Both the position numbers and the translations under genes were made by a program. Below, one piece after another: positions 43,347-52,234 of a DNA stretch of 64,000 nucleotides. The stretch's first letter is position 1. Each line of letters begins with the position of its first letter. This stretch comes from Raineyella sp034933565 (GTDB lineage Bacteria; Actinomycetota; Actinomycetes; Propionibacteriales; Propionibacteriaceae): the NCBI RefSeq assembly GCF_034933565.1, contig NZ_JAYFNG010000029.1:1-64000 (forward strand). Reading direction: 5' to 3'. The notes beneath the pieces were generated by a model. It was not told the DNA's origin and did no database searches. It saw only the letters and a program-made list of their open reading frames with translations.

Positions 43347-45443
43347 TTGCGCACCTATCCGTTCTCGGCCGTCGTCGGCTCCGACGACATGCGCCTGGCA
43401 CTCGTCCTCACCACCATCTCCCCGGCGATCGGCGGCGTCCTGGTCCGCGGGGAGAAGGGCACGGCCAAGTCCACCACGGTCCGCGCGCTGGCCGAGCTGC
43501 TCCCCGCCCAGCAGGTGATCAGTGACTGCCGGTTCGGCTGTGATCCCCTCGCCCCGGATCCACGCTGCCCCGACGGACCGCACGGCGCCGACCCGATGGC
43601 CACCACCCGTCCGGCGCGGCTGGTGGAGCTGCCGGTCGGTGCCACCGAGGACCGGGTGATCGGGTCCCTCGACCTCGAGCAGGCCCTGGGCACCGGGCGT
43701 GTCCGCTACGAACCGGGCCTGCTCGCCGACGCCAACCGCGGCCTGCTGTACGTCGACGAGGTCAACCTGTTGCACGACCATCTCGTCGACCTGCTCCTGG
43801 ACGCGGCGGCGATGGGCCGCAACACCGTCGAACGCGACGGTGTCTCCATCTCCCACGCCGCCCGGATCGTCCTCGTCGGCACGATGAACCCGGAGGAGGG
43901 CGAGCTCCGCCCGCAGCTGCTCGACCGGTTCGGCCTCACCGTCGAGGTCGCCGCCCCCCGTGACCCCGCCCTGCGCGCCGAGGTGGTCCGCCGCCGGCTG
44001 GCGTACGACCAGGACCCCGACGCCTTCGCCGCGACGTACGACACCGAGCAGCAGGCGACCCGGGCCCGGCTCGCCGCTGCCCGGGAGCGGCTCGACCGCG
44101 TCCTGCTCGGTGACCGGGCGCTGCTGAAGATCGCCGAGATCTGCGCGGCCTTCGAGGTCGACGGGATGCGTGCCGACATCGTCACCGCCCGCGCCGCGGC
44201 CGCCCACGCCGCCTGGAACGGCCGCGACCGGGTCACCAAGGACGACCTGCGCGCCGCCGCCCGGCTCGCGCTCCCGCACCGCCGACGCCGCAACCCGTTC
44301 GACGCGCCGGGCCTCGACGAGGACCTGCTCGACCGCCTGCTGGCCGATCTGGACGACGACCCGGACGACCCCGACACCCCGCCAGGCCCGGACCCCGACA
44401 CCCCGCCGGACCCGACCGATCCCGGCTCCACCGAGCCTGATCCCGGGCCCACCGGCCGCGACGACCCCGCGGGACCGGGCCACCCCGACGGTCCGGCCAC
44501 CCGGCCGCCCCGGGACGCCGCAGACCCGGCCGAGGACCGCCCGACCGAGGACCGCCCGGACGGCCCGGACACCGATGGCACCGCGCCGCGCCCGGTCCTC
44601 GCCGGGGCCGGGCAGCCCTACCGCACCCGGCGGCTGGAGGCGCGCGGGGTCGGCGCCGGCGACGCGGGCCGACGGTCCCGGGCGATCACCAGCCAGGGAC
44701 GTACGGTCGGGGCCGGCCTCGAGGGCCGCACCCTGCACCTGCCGGCGACCATCCGGGCCGCCGCACCGCACCAGGCCCTCCGGGGCCGCTCCACCGGGAC
44801 GCTGCGGCTGACCGCCGCCGACCTGCGCCGCACCGTCACCGAGGGCCGGGAGTCCAACCTCGTCCTGCTGGTGGTCGACGCCTCCGGTTCGATGGCCGCG
44901 CGGCGCCGGATGGAGGCGGTCAAGACGGCCGTCCTCAGCCTGCTCCTCGACGCCTACCAGCGCCGCGACAAGGTCGGTCTGGTCACCTTCCGGGGCACGG
45001 CGGCGACGCTGGCCCTGCCACCGACCTCCTCGGTCGAGGCGGCCGCCCGACGCCTCGACGAGCTGCCCGCCGGGGGACGTACGCCACTGGCCGAGGGGTT
45101 GGCGATGGCCGCCGACGTGCTGCGCCGGGAGCGGATCCGCGATCCACGGCGGCGCCCGCTGCTGGTCGTCGTCACCGACGGGCGGGCCACCGCCGGGCCC
45201 GACGCGCTCCCCCGCGCCCGCCGGGTGTCCGCGCACCTGGCCGCGTACGACACCGTGGTGATCGACTGCGAGACCGGCCGCTTCCGGATGGGCCTGGCCG
45301 GCGCGCTGGCCGCCACGATGGGCGCCGACCTCGTCGACCTGGGCGAGGTCGGCCGCGACGCGGTGTCAGTGGCCGGTCGTACCATCGTGGACACCGTGAA
45401 GGACCGTCTCAGCCCCCTCGACCAACGACGAAAGGCCGCCTGA
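43347..45443 (+). CDS. Fused ChlI/ChlD-type chelatase subunit, probably for cobalt insertion
   Basis: The 698-residue protein combines an AAA+ motor (Walker A RGEKGTAKST at about 34-43, Walker B GLLYVDEVNLL, sensor LVGTMNPEEGEL) with a C-terminal von Willebrand A domain (MIDAS VDASGSMAA near 510, TPLAEGLAMA, VVTDGRAT). A 100-residue Asp/Pro-rich linker joins them. In actinomycete B12 clusters this protein works with CobN to insert Co into hydrogenobyrinate a,c-diamide; CobN is not in this window. I chose the TTG at 43347 (RTYPFSAVVG) because ggagg lies five bases upstream; GTG 43299 is less well supported. cobO follows after one base. Confidence 0.88.
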   Translation: MRTYPFSAVVGSDDMRLALVLTTISPAIGGVLVRGEKGTAKSTTVRALAELLPAQQVISDCRFGCDPLAPDPRCPDGPHGADPMATTRPARLVELPVGATEDRVIGSLDLEQALGTGRVRYEPGLLADANRGLLYVDEVNLLHDHLVDLLLDAAAMGRNTVERDGVSISHAARIVLVGTMNPEEGELRPQLLDRFGLTVEVAAPRDPALRAEVVRRRLAYDQDPDAFAATYDTEQQATRARLAAARERLDRVLLGDRALLKIAEICAAFEVDGMRADIVTARAAAAHAAWNGRDRVTKDDLRAAARLALPHRRRRNPFDAPGLDEDLLDRLLADLDDDPDDPDTPPGPDPDTPPDPTDPGSTEPDPGPTGRDDPAGPGHPDGPATRPPRDAADPAEDRPTEDRPDGPDTDGTAPRPVLAGAGQPYRTRRLEARGVGAGDAGRRSRAITSQGRTVGAGLEGRTLHLPATIRAAAPHQALRGRSTGTLRLTAADLRRTVTEGRESNLVLLVVDASGSMAARRRMEAVKTAVLSLLLDAYQRRDKVGLVTFRGTAATLALPPTSSVEAAARRLDELPAGGRTPLAEGLAMAADVLRRERIRDPRRRPLLVVVTDGRATAGPDALPRARRVSAHLAAYDTVVIDCETGRFRMGLAGALAATMGADLVDLGEVGRDAVSVAGRTIVDTVKDRLSPLDQRRKAA

Positions 45444-45444
45444 C

Positions 45445-46056
45445 ATGCAGGGCAAGCCACTGAACGTGCCCGCCGACGGACTGACGACCCGGCAGCGCCG
45501 CAACCGGCCGCTGGTGATCGTGCACACCGGCGCCGGCAAGGGCAAGTCGACCGCGGCCTTCGGCCTGGCCCTGCGCGGCTGGAACCAGGGCTGGGACATC
45601 GGCGTCTTCCAGTTCGTGAAGTCCGCCAAGTGGCGGATCGGCGAGCAGACCGCCCTCGAGACGCTCCGGGACGTGCACGCCGACACCGGCCGGGGCGGGC
45701 CGATCGAGTGGCACAAGATGGGCTCGGGCTGGTCGTGGTCGCGCAAGGAAGGATCCGACCAGGACCACGCGCTGGCCGCCCAGGAGGGCTGGGCGGAGAT
45801 CAGGCGCCGGCTGGCCGAGGAACGCCACACGCTCTACGTGCTGGACGAGTTCACCTACCCGATGACCTGGGGCTGGATCGACCCGGTCGAGGTCGCCGAG
45901 ACCCTGCGGGACCGCCCCGGCACCCAGCATGTGGTGATCACCGGGCGGAACTGTGCCCCCGAGGTGCTCGAGGTGGCCGACCTGGTCACCGAGATGACCA
46001 AGGTCAAGCACCCGTTCGACCAGGGCCAGAAGGGCCAGAAGGGCATCGAGTGGTGA
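45445..46056 (+). CDS. cobO: Cob(I)yrinic acid a,c-diamide adenosyltransferase CobO
   Basis: This 203-residue CobA/CobO-type corrinoid adenosyltransferase transfers the 5'-deoxyadenosyl group from ATP to cobalt. The P-loop is HTGAGKGKSTAAFGLALR (about 27-44), followed by GVFQFVKSAKWRIGE, VLDEFTYPMTWGW and VVITGRNCAPEVLEVADLVTEM, all typical. The start is two bases after the chelatase stop, and the stop overlaps the next gene (GTGA). Confidence 0.96.
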   Translation: MQGKPLNVPADGLTTRQRRNRPLVIVHTGAGKGKSTAAFGLALRGWNQGWDIGVFQFVKSAKWRIGEQTALETLRDVHADTGRGGPIEWHKMGSGWSWSRKEGSDQDHALAAQEGWAEIRRRLAEERHTLYVLDEFTYPMTWGWIDPVEVAETLRDRPGTQHVVITGRNCAPEVLEVADLVTEMTKVKHPFDQGQKGQKGIEW

Positions 46057-48416
46057 ACGAGCAGCGGATGGTGACCGACGAGATCCCCGCCGTCCCGTTG
46101 GCCCGCGTCGTCATCGGCGCACCCGCCTCCGGGCAGGGCAAGACGACGGTCGCGACCGGGCTGATGGCCGCGTTGTCGCGCGAGCCGTACGGGCTCGACG
46201 TGGCCGGCTTCAAGGTCGGCCCGGACTACATCGACCCCGGCTACCATGCGCTGGCCACCGGCCGCCCGGGCCGCAACCTTGACCCCTGGCTGCAGGGCGA
46301 GGAGCGGATCGTCCCGCTGCTGCTGCACGGCGCCCAGCACCCGACGCCGGCCCGGATCGCGATCATCGAGGGCGCGATGGGCCTGTTCGACGGCAAGGCG
46401 GAGACCGAGGGCTTCGCCTCGACCGCGCACGTCGTCGAGCTGACCTCCTCCCCGGTCATCCTCACCGTCGACATCTCGCACGCCTCCCGTACGATCGCGG
46501 CCACCGTCGCGGGCGTCGCGGCGTTCGAGGAGGGGGTGAAGGTCGAGGGCATCATCCTCAACAAGGCCGGCTCCCCCCGCCACGCCGAGGAGGTCCGGCG
46601 GGCCCTGCGCCGGCTCGGCATCCCGGTGCTCGGCGTGCTGCCGCGCGACGAGGCGATCCACGTGCCGTCCCGCCACCTCGGGCTGGTGCCGGCCGCCGAG
46701 CGCGACGAAGCGCTGGAGGCGCTCGACGCGCTGGCCCGGCGGATCACCGACACCGTCGACCTGGCCCGGGTGGTGAAGATCGCGATGACCGCCCCCCGGC
46801 TGTCCGTCCGCCCGTGGGACCCGGCCGCCGAGGTGCACCCGCCCCGGTCCCCGGCCGATCAGCCGGACCGGGTCGCGGATGACCGGGCGCCGACCCGACC
46901 GCGGATCGCGGTCGCCGGTGGGCGCGCGTTCACCTTCCGGTACGCCGAGACGACGGAGCTGCTCGAGGCGGCCGGCTGCGAGCCGGTCGAGTTCGACCCG
47001 CTCGAGGACGCCACGCTGCCGCCGGACACCGCCGGCCTCTACCTCGGCGGCGGCTTCCCCGAGGTGCACGCCGAAGGCCTGTCGGGCAACGCGACGATGA
47101 TCGCCTCGATCCGCGCGGCGATCGCCGACGGCACCCCGACCGTCGGCGAGTGCGCCGGCCTGCTCTACCTGTGCCGTGAGGTCGACGGGCACCCGATGGT
47201 CGGCGCGGTCGACGCGACGGCCGCGATGGGGCCGAAGCTGGTCCTCGGCTACCGCGACGCCGACGGCACCCACGGCCACGAGTTCCACCGCACTACCACG
47301 ACACCGGCCGACCCGGCGATGCCGCCGAACGTGCACGCCTCCTACCTGCACGTGCACTGGGCCGGCGCCCCGCAGCTGGCCCAGGAGTTCTGCGACGCCG
47401 CGCACGCGTACGCCGCCGCGCGCCCCGACCTCGATCACCACGGCGACGCCGAGGTGGCCGAGGGTCTGGTCGACCTGGCGGTCAACGTACGTCTCCCCGG
47501 CCCGCCGGACTGGATGCTGGCGGCGATCACCGCGACCCTGCCCGGCCTCGGCGCCTACCCGGACCCGACCGCGGCCCGCGCCGCGATCGCGGCGTTCCAC
47601 GGTGTCGCGCCGGAGATGGTGCTGCCCACCGCGGGCGGGGCGGAGGCGTTCACGCTGATCGCCCGGGCCGTCCCCGGCGACCGGCCGGTGGTGGTGCATC
47701 CTCAGTTCACCGAGCCGGAGGCGGCGCTGCTCGCCGCGGGACGTACGCCCCGGCGCCACGTCCTGGCCCCGCCGTTCACCCTGGACGTCGATGCGCTGCC
47801 GGACACCGACCTGCTGCTGGTCGGCAACCCGACCAACCCCACCAGCGTCCTGCACGACGGCGAGGCGCTGCGCGAGCTGGCCCGGCCGGGACGCATCGTG
47901 GTGATCGACGAGGCGTTCATGGACGCCGTGCCCGGGGAGCACGAGACCCAGATCGACGCCGCGATGGACGACCTGCTGGTGGTCCGCTCGCTCACCAAGA
48001 CCTGGGGACTGGCCGGGCTGCGGGCCGGCTACGTCGTCGGCGACCCGCGGCTGATCGCCCGGCTGGCGGCCCAGCAGCCGCCGTGGTCGGTGTCCAGCCC
48101 CGCGCTGGCCGCGATGGTCGCCGCCACCGCCGACCGGGCGACGGTCGAGTCCCAGCTGGCCGTCATCCGCACCGGCCGCAACCGCGACCACCTGGTCGGG
48201 GCGCTGGCCGGTCTGGGCTGGGACGTGGTCACCCCGGCCGCCGGCCCGTTCGTCCTGGCCGACACCCATGACCCGTCCACCCGGGCCCGGTTGCGGGACA
48301 GGGGGTTCGCGCTGCGGCGCGGTGACACCTTCCCCGGTCTGGGGCCCACCTGGGTCCGCGTCGCCGTCCGCGAGCCCGACGTCACCGATGCCCTCGTGGA
48401 GGCCGCCCGTGTTTGA
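46053..48416 (+). CDS. cobB: CobB-CobC fusion: cobyrinate a,c-diamide synthase plus CobC-type aminotransferase
   Basis: The 787-residue fusion has two parts. Residues 1-455 are CobB: the BioD-like ATPase IGAPASGQGKTTVATGLMAA, FKVGPDYIDPGYH, and a class I-like glutaminase domain with LGGGFPEVHAE and Cys in VGECAGLLYL. It amidates the a and c carboxylates using glutamine. Residues about 460-787 are a PLP-dependent aminotransferase-fold enzyme of the CobC group. It opens HHGDAEVAEGLVDLAVNVR, has NPTNPTS, and Lys649 in VVRSLTKTWGLAGLRAGY would bind PLP. Members decarboxylate L-threonine phosphate to the aminopropanol linker or do related steps. GTG 46053 overlaps cobO (GTGA); ATG 46068 is the alternative. 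Confidence 0.9.
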   Translation: MNEQRMVTDEIPAVPLARVVIGAPASGQGKTTVATGLMAALSREPYGLDVAGFKVGPDYIDPGYHALATGRPGRNLDPWLQGEERIVPLLLHGAQHPTPARIAIIEGAMGLFDGKAETEGFASTAHVVELTSSPVILTVDISHASRTIAATVAGVAAFEEGVKVEGIILNKAGSPRHAEEVRRALRRLGIPVLGVLPRDEAIHVPSRHLGLVPAAERDEALEALDALARRITDTVDLARVVKIAMTAPRLSVRPWDPAAEVHPPRSPADQPDRVADDRAPTRPRIAVAGGRAFTFRYAETTELLEAAGCEPVEFDPLEDATLPPDTAGLYLGGGFPEVHAEGLSGNATMIASIRAAIADGTPTVGECAGLLYLCREVDGHPMVGAVDATAAMGPKLVLGYRDADGTHGHEFHRTTTTPADPAMPPNVHASYLHVHWAGAPQLAQEFCDAAHAYAAARPDLDHHGDAEVAEGLVDLAVNVRLPGPPDWMLAAITATLPGLGAYPDPTAARAAIAAFHGVAPEMVLPTAGGAEAFTLIARAVPGDRPVVVHPQFTEPEAALLAAGRTPRRHVLAPPFTLDVDALPDTDLLLVGNPTNPTSVLHDGEALRELARPGRIVVIDEAFMDAVPGEHETQIDAAMDDLLVVRSLTKTWGLAGLRAGYVVGDPRLIARLAAQQPPWSVSSPALAAMVAATADRATVESQLAVIRTGRNRDHLVGALAGLGWDVVTPAAGPFVLADTHDPSTRARLRDRGFALRRGDTFPGLGPTWVRVAVREPDVTDALVEAARV

Positions 48417-49434
48417 GATCGACGTCGCCGGCCGGCAGGTCCTGATCACCGGGCTGGACGCCACCATGCCGGCCCACCTCGCCGCCCTCGTCCGTGACGG
48501 GGCGCACGTCACCGTCTCCGTCGAGGACCTGCCCACCGCGGTCAAGGACCTCGTCCAGCGCGGTCTGGTCACCCATGATCCCGACCCCCAGGGGTCGTAC
48601 GACCTGGTCATCGCCCCGCGCCCGGCGGTGCCACGGGCCGACCCGGCCGAGCCGACCGGCGCCGGGCCCGGGCGGGGCCGGGTCACCCTGGTGGGTGGCG
48701 GGCCGGGCGATCCCGGGCTGATCACCGTCGCCGGGCTGCGGGCGCTGCGCGAGGCCGATGTCGTGGTCACCGACCGGCTCGCCCCGCAGGAGTGCCTGGC
48801 CGAGATCCCCGCCCATGCCGAGGTGATCGACGTGGCGAAGATCCCGCGCGGCGAACAGACCTCCCAGGAGACCATCAACCAGGTCCTCGTCGACCAGGCC
48901 CGGCGCGGCCGCCACGTCGTCCGGTTCAAGGGCGGCGACCCCTACGTCTTCGGCCGCGGCGGGGAAGAGGTGATCGCCCTGACCCAGGCCGGCATCCCGG
49001 TCAGCGTGGTGCCCGGCGTGACGTCCTCGATCGCCGCCCCCGAGCTGGCCGGCGTCCCGGTCACCCACCGCGGGCTCGCCCAGGGCTTCACCGTCGTCTC
49101 CGGGCACGTCGCGCCCGGCGACCCCCGGTCCACCGTCGACTGGGCGGCGCTGGCCCGCACCGGCACCACCCTGGTGGTCCTGATGGGCGTGCACACCCTG
49201 CGGCGGATCTGCACCCGGCTGCTCGCCGACGGGATGGCCCCGACCACCCCCGCCGCAACCATCGCCGACGCCGGGCTGGCCAGCCAGCGCGTCGTCCGCG
49301 CCACCCTCGACGAACTGCCCGACGCGGTCGACGCGGCCGGCATCGGCTCGCCGGCGGTCACCGTCATCGGTGCGGTGGCCGGGGGCGACCTGCCCGGGAC
49401 CGGCGATCTGGCCGCGCGAGGCCTGGTCCGATGA
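48409..49434 (+). CDS. cobA: Uroporphyrinogen-III C-methyltransferase CobA with vestigial siroheme-synthase domain
   Basis: CobA converts uroporphyrinogen III to precorrin-2 with two SAM. The methylase occupies about residues 90-330 (VTLVGGGPGDPGLITVAGL, VVRFKGGDPYVFGRGGEE, VVPGVTSS, GLAQGFTVVSGH). Residues 1-75 (FEIDVAGRQVLITGLDATM, AHVTVSVEDLPTAVKDLV) follow the pattern of the NAD-binding Met8/CysG N-domain, but the glycine motif is lost and the ferrochelatase part is absent. GTG 48409 overlaps the previous stop by 8 bases, with gtggagg upstream. It is the entry enzyme of the pathway, followed by cobK (ATGA). Confidence 0.93.
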   Translation: MFEIDVAGRQVLITGLDATMPAHLAALVRDGAHVTVSVEDLPTAVKDLVQRGLVTHDPDPQGSYDLVIAPRPAVPRADPAEPTGAGPGRGRVTLVGGGPGDPGLITVAGLRALREADVVVTDRLAPQECLAEIPAHAEVIDVAKIPRGEQTSQETINQVLVDQARRGRHVVRFKGGDPYVFGRGGEEVIALTQAGIPVSVVPGVTSSIAAPELAGVPVTHRGLAQGFTVVSGHVAPGDPRSTVDWAALARTGTTLVVLMGVHTLRRICTRLLADGMAPTTPAATIADAGLASQRVVRATLDELPDAVDAAGIGSPAVTVIGAVAGGDLPGTGDLAARGLVR

Positions 49435-50168
49435 CCGTCCTGATCCTCGGCGGCACCCGCGAGGCCCGTACGCTCGCCATCCTGCTGGTCGGGCAGGGCG
49501 TCCGGGTGATCTCCTCCCTCGCCGGCCGGGTGACGACCCCCGCGCTGCCGGCCGGCGAGGTCCGGATCGGCGGCTTCGGCGGAGTCGAGGGGCTGGTGGC
49601 ATACGAACGCGAACACGCGATCACCGCGGTGGTCGACGCGACCCACCCGTTCGCCTCCCGGATCAGCGCCAACGCCGCGGCCGCGCACCACGAGACCGGC
49701 ATCCCGCTGCTGCGGCTGCAGCGTCCGGGCTGGGAGACCCGCCCGGACGCGGACGGCTGGCACTGGGTGGACACCACCGCTGAGGCGGTTGCGGTGGCCG
49801 GACGGCTCGGGACGCGGGTCTTCGTCACCACCGGCCGCAAGTCCCTGCGCGCGTACGCCGCCTGGACCGACCGCTACGTGCTGGTCCGCCTGGTCGACCA
49901 GGCCGACTGGTGGGTGCCGACCAACTGGGAGGTGCTGGTCGAGCGCGGACCGTACGATCCGGAGTCCGAGACCGCGCTGATGCGTGACCGGCGGATCGAC
50001 GTGCTCACCACGAAGAACTCCGGCGGCAGCCTCACCGAGGCCAAGCTGCAGGCCGCGGCGGACCTGGGCGTCCCCGTGGTGATCGTCCGGCGGCCGGCCG
50101 CGCCCGAGGGGATCGAGCAGGTCGGGACCCCCGAGGAGGCCGCCGCCTGGGTGCTCACGCGCGACTGA
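49431..50168 (+). CDS. cobK: Precorrin-6A reductase CobK
   Basis: This 245-residue NADPH-dependent reductase converts precorrin-6A to precorrin-6B. It shows the N-terminal ILGGTREARTLA nucleotide motif, VVDATHPFASRISANA, VFVTTGRKSL, and DVLTTKNSGGSLTEAKLQAA, all hallmarks of CobK/CbiJ. The ATG overlaps cobA (ATGA). It is the last gene of the riboswitch-controlled operon and is convergent with poxB. Confidence 0.95.
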   Translation: MTVLILGGTREARTLAILLVGQGVRVISSLAGRVTTPALPAGEVRIGGFGGVEGLVAYEREHAITAVVDATHPFASRISANAAAAHHETGIPLLRLQRPGWETRPDADGWHWVDTTAEAVAVAGRLGTRVFVTTGRKSLRAYAAWTDRYVLVRLVDQADWWVPTNWEVLVERGPYDPESETALMRDRRIDVLTTKNSGGSLTEAKLQAAADLGVPVVIVRRPAAPEGIEQVGTPEEAAAWVLTRD

Positions 50169-50190
50169 GCCGGACGAGCACGCCTCGAGC

Positions 50191-51945
50191 TCAGCGCAAC
50201 TTCCAGCTGCGCGGGATGTTGCGGATGTTCGACCGCGCCATCGACACGACCTCGCCGGCACCGCCGTTGAGCACCGTCTTGCTCATCGCGGTGGCGAAGC
50301 CGATCAGCTGCTCGCCGGTGACGGCCGGCGGCAGCGACAGCGCGTCGGGATCGGTGATCACCTCGACCAGCGACGGCCCCCGGTGCGCCAGCGCCGCAGT
50401 GAGGGCGGGCTCGACCTGCCCGGGCTGGGTGACGACGTCGGTGTGGAACCCGATCGCCTTCGCCACCTCGGCGTAGCTCACCGGCGGCACGTCGGTGCCG
50501 TGCCCCGGCAGCCCGCTGACCAGCATCTCGAGCTTCACCACGCCGAGGGTGGAGTTGTTGAACACCACCACGGTGATCGGCAGCTGGTACATCTGCGCCG
50601 TGACCAGCTCGCCCAGCAACATCCCCAGGCCGCCGTCGCCGGAGACGGAGATCACCTGCCGGTCCGGGTAGGCGAACTGTGCGCCGATGGCCTGCGGCAG
50701 GGCGTTGGCCATCGACCCGTGCAGGAAGGAGCCGATCAGCCGGCGGCGCCCGTTCGGGTTGAGGTAGCGGGCGGTCCAGACGTTGCACATGCCGGTGTCG
50801 GCGGTGAAGACGGCGTCCTCGGAGGCGACCCGGTCCAGCACGTTCGCGACGAACTCCGGGTGGATCGGACGCTTGCGCAGCGGCTTGTGGGCGTACGCGC
50901 CGACCGTCGAGGTCATCAGCTTCTCGTGCTTCTTCAGCATCTCCTTGAGGAAGCCGCGCCGTGAGGTGCGCCTCACCAGCGGCAGCAGGGCGCGCAGGGT
51001 CGGCAGCATGTCGCCCTGCACCGCGAGGTCGACGCCGGTGCGCCGGCCCATCGTGGCGGCGTCCCGGTCGATCTGCGCCGTACGGGTGTCCGGCAGGAAC
51101 TGGTCGTACGGGAAGTCGGTGCCGAGCAACAGGAGCAGGTCGGCCCCCTCCATCCCGGCGGCGGCCGCGCCGTAGCCGAGCAGGCCGGTCATCCCGACGT
51201 CGAACGGATTGTCGTACTGGATGAAGTCCTTGCCGCGCAGCGAGTGGCCGATCGGGGCGCCGATCTTCTCGGCCAGCTCGATCACCTCGTCATGGCTGCC
51301 CTGCACCCCTGCACCGGCGAAGATCGCGACCCGCTCGGCGGCGTTGATCATGTCGGCCAGCTCGCGCAGCGCCTCCGGGTCGGGGGTGAGGACGGCGGGC
51401 CGTACGCCGTGCCAGGCCGGGGTCGGCTCGGTCGCCTCCCTGTCGGCGACGTCGCCGGGGATGGTCAGCACCGCGACGCCATGGTCGGCGAGGGCGTGGT
51501 GCATGGCGGAGTCGACCAGACGCGGGAAGACGGTCGGGTCGGTGACCATCTCGTTGAACACCGAGCACTCGGTGAACAGCCGGTCCGGGTGGGTCTCCTG
51601 GAAGTAGCCGGTGCCGATCTGCTGGCTGGGGATGTGCGAGGCGATCGCGAGCACCGGGGCCCCGGAGCGGTTGGCGTCGTACAGGCCGTTGATCAGGTGC
51701 AGGTTGCCCGGGCCGCAGGAACCGGCGCAGACCGCCAGCTCACCGGTGAGCTGGGCGTCCGCGGCGGCGGCGAAGGCGGCCGCCTCCTCGTGTCGTACGT
51801 GGATCCAGTCGATCCCACCGTTGGCCGCGCCGCCGGAACGGCGGACGGCGTCGACGATCGGATTGAGCGAGTCGCCGACGATCCCGTAGATGCGACGGAC
51901 ACCGGCCTGTTGGAGCTGAGCGACGAGTTGTTCGGCGAGCTTCAC
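50191..51945 (-). CDS. poxB: Pyruvate dehydrogenase (quinone)/pyruvate oxidase-like, TPP-dependent
   Basis: This 584-residue ThDP enzyme of the PoxB type decarboxylates pyruvate to acetate and passes electrons to the membrane quinone pool. The N-terminal domain has GIVGDSLNPIVDAVRR and the catalytic Glu in VRHEEAAAFAAAADAQ. The middle FAD region includes FAGAGVQGSHDEVIELA. The C-terminal ThDP motif is SGDGGLGMLLGELVTA ending VVVFNN. It starts at GTG 51945, with caggagg upstream. The extreme C-terminus is short, so peripheral membrane binding cannot be judged. The gene stands alone. Confidence 0.9.
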   Translation of the reverse strand: MKLAEQLVAQLQQAGVRRIYGIVGDSLNPIVDAVRRSGGAANGGIDWIHVRHEEAAAFAAAADAQLTGELAVCAGSCGPGNLHLINGLYDANRSGAPVLAIASHIPSQQIGTGYFQETHPDRLFTECSVFNEMVTDPTVFPRLVDSAMHHALADHGVAVLTIPGDVADREATEPTPAWHGVRPAVLTPDPEALRELADMINAAERVAIFAGAGVQGSHDEVIELAEKIGAPIGHSLRGKDFIQYDNPFDVGMTGLLGYGAAAAGMEGADLLLLLGTDFPYDQFLPDTRTAQIDRDAATMGRRTGVDLAVQGDMLPTLRALLPLVRRTSRRGFLKEMLKKHEKLMTSTVGAYAHKPLRKRPIHPEFVANVLDRVASEDAVFTADTGMCNVWTARYLNPNGRRRLIGSFLHGSMANALPQAIGAQFAYPDRQVISVSGDGGLGMLLGELVTAQMYQLPITVVVFNNSTLGVVKLEMLVSGLPGHGTDVPPVSYAEVAKAIGFHTDVVTQPGQVEPALTAALAHRGPSLVEVITDPDALSLPPAVTGEQLIGFATAMSKTVLNGGAGEVVSMARSNIRNIPRSWKLR

Positions 51946-52234
51946 CGTGCATGCACCTCCTGAGGTCCTTGTGGGACCTCCAGAAAGAAGTTGAACACTT
52001 CACGAATGGTTGATGCCTCCACAGTAAGTCGCCCACGCCGCCGGGACCACCGGGCCGGCTCCAGGGGACCACCGGGGCCGGCTCCAGGGGAGCGGGCCAC
52101 GTCCACCGGGGAGACAGGGCACACCGGCACCGGGCCGGGGCCCACACCCCCTCCCCGGTGACCTCGGGCGAGGCTGGAATACTGCGGAGCGAACGAATCC
52201 GGCAGCACCCGCAGCAGCCCCGAGGAGGGCCACG

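Noticed and set aside
45855..48929. 1024-codon antisense frame
   Set aside because: It is a high-GC shadow of cobO, cobBC and cobA; composition is Arg/Gly/Pro/His-rich with no domains.
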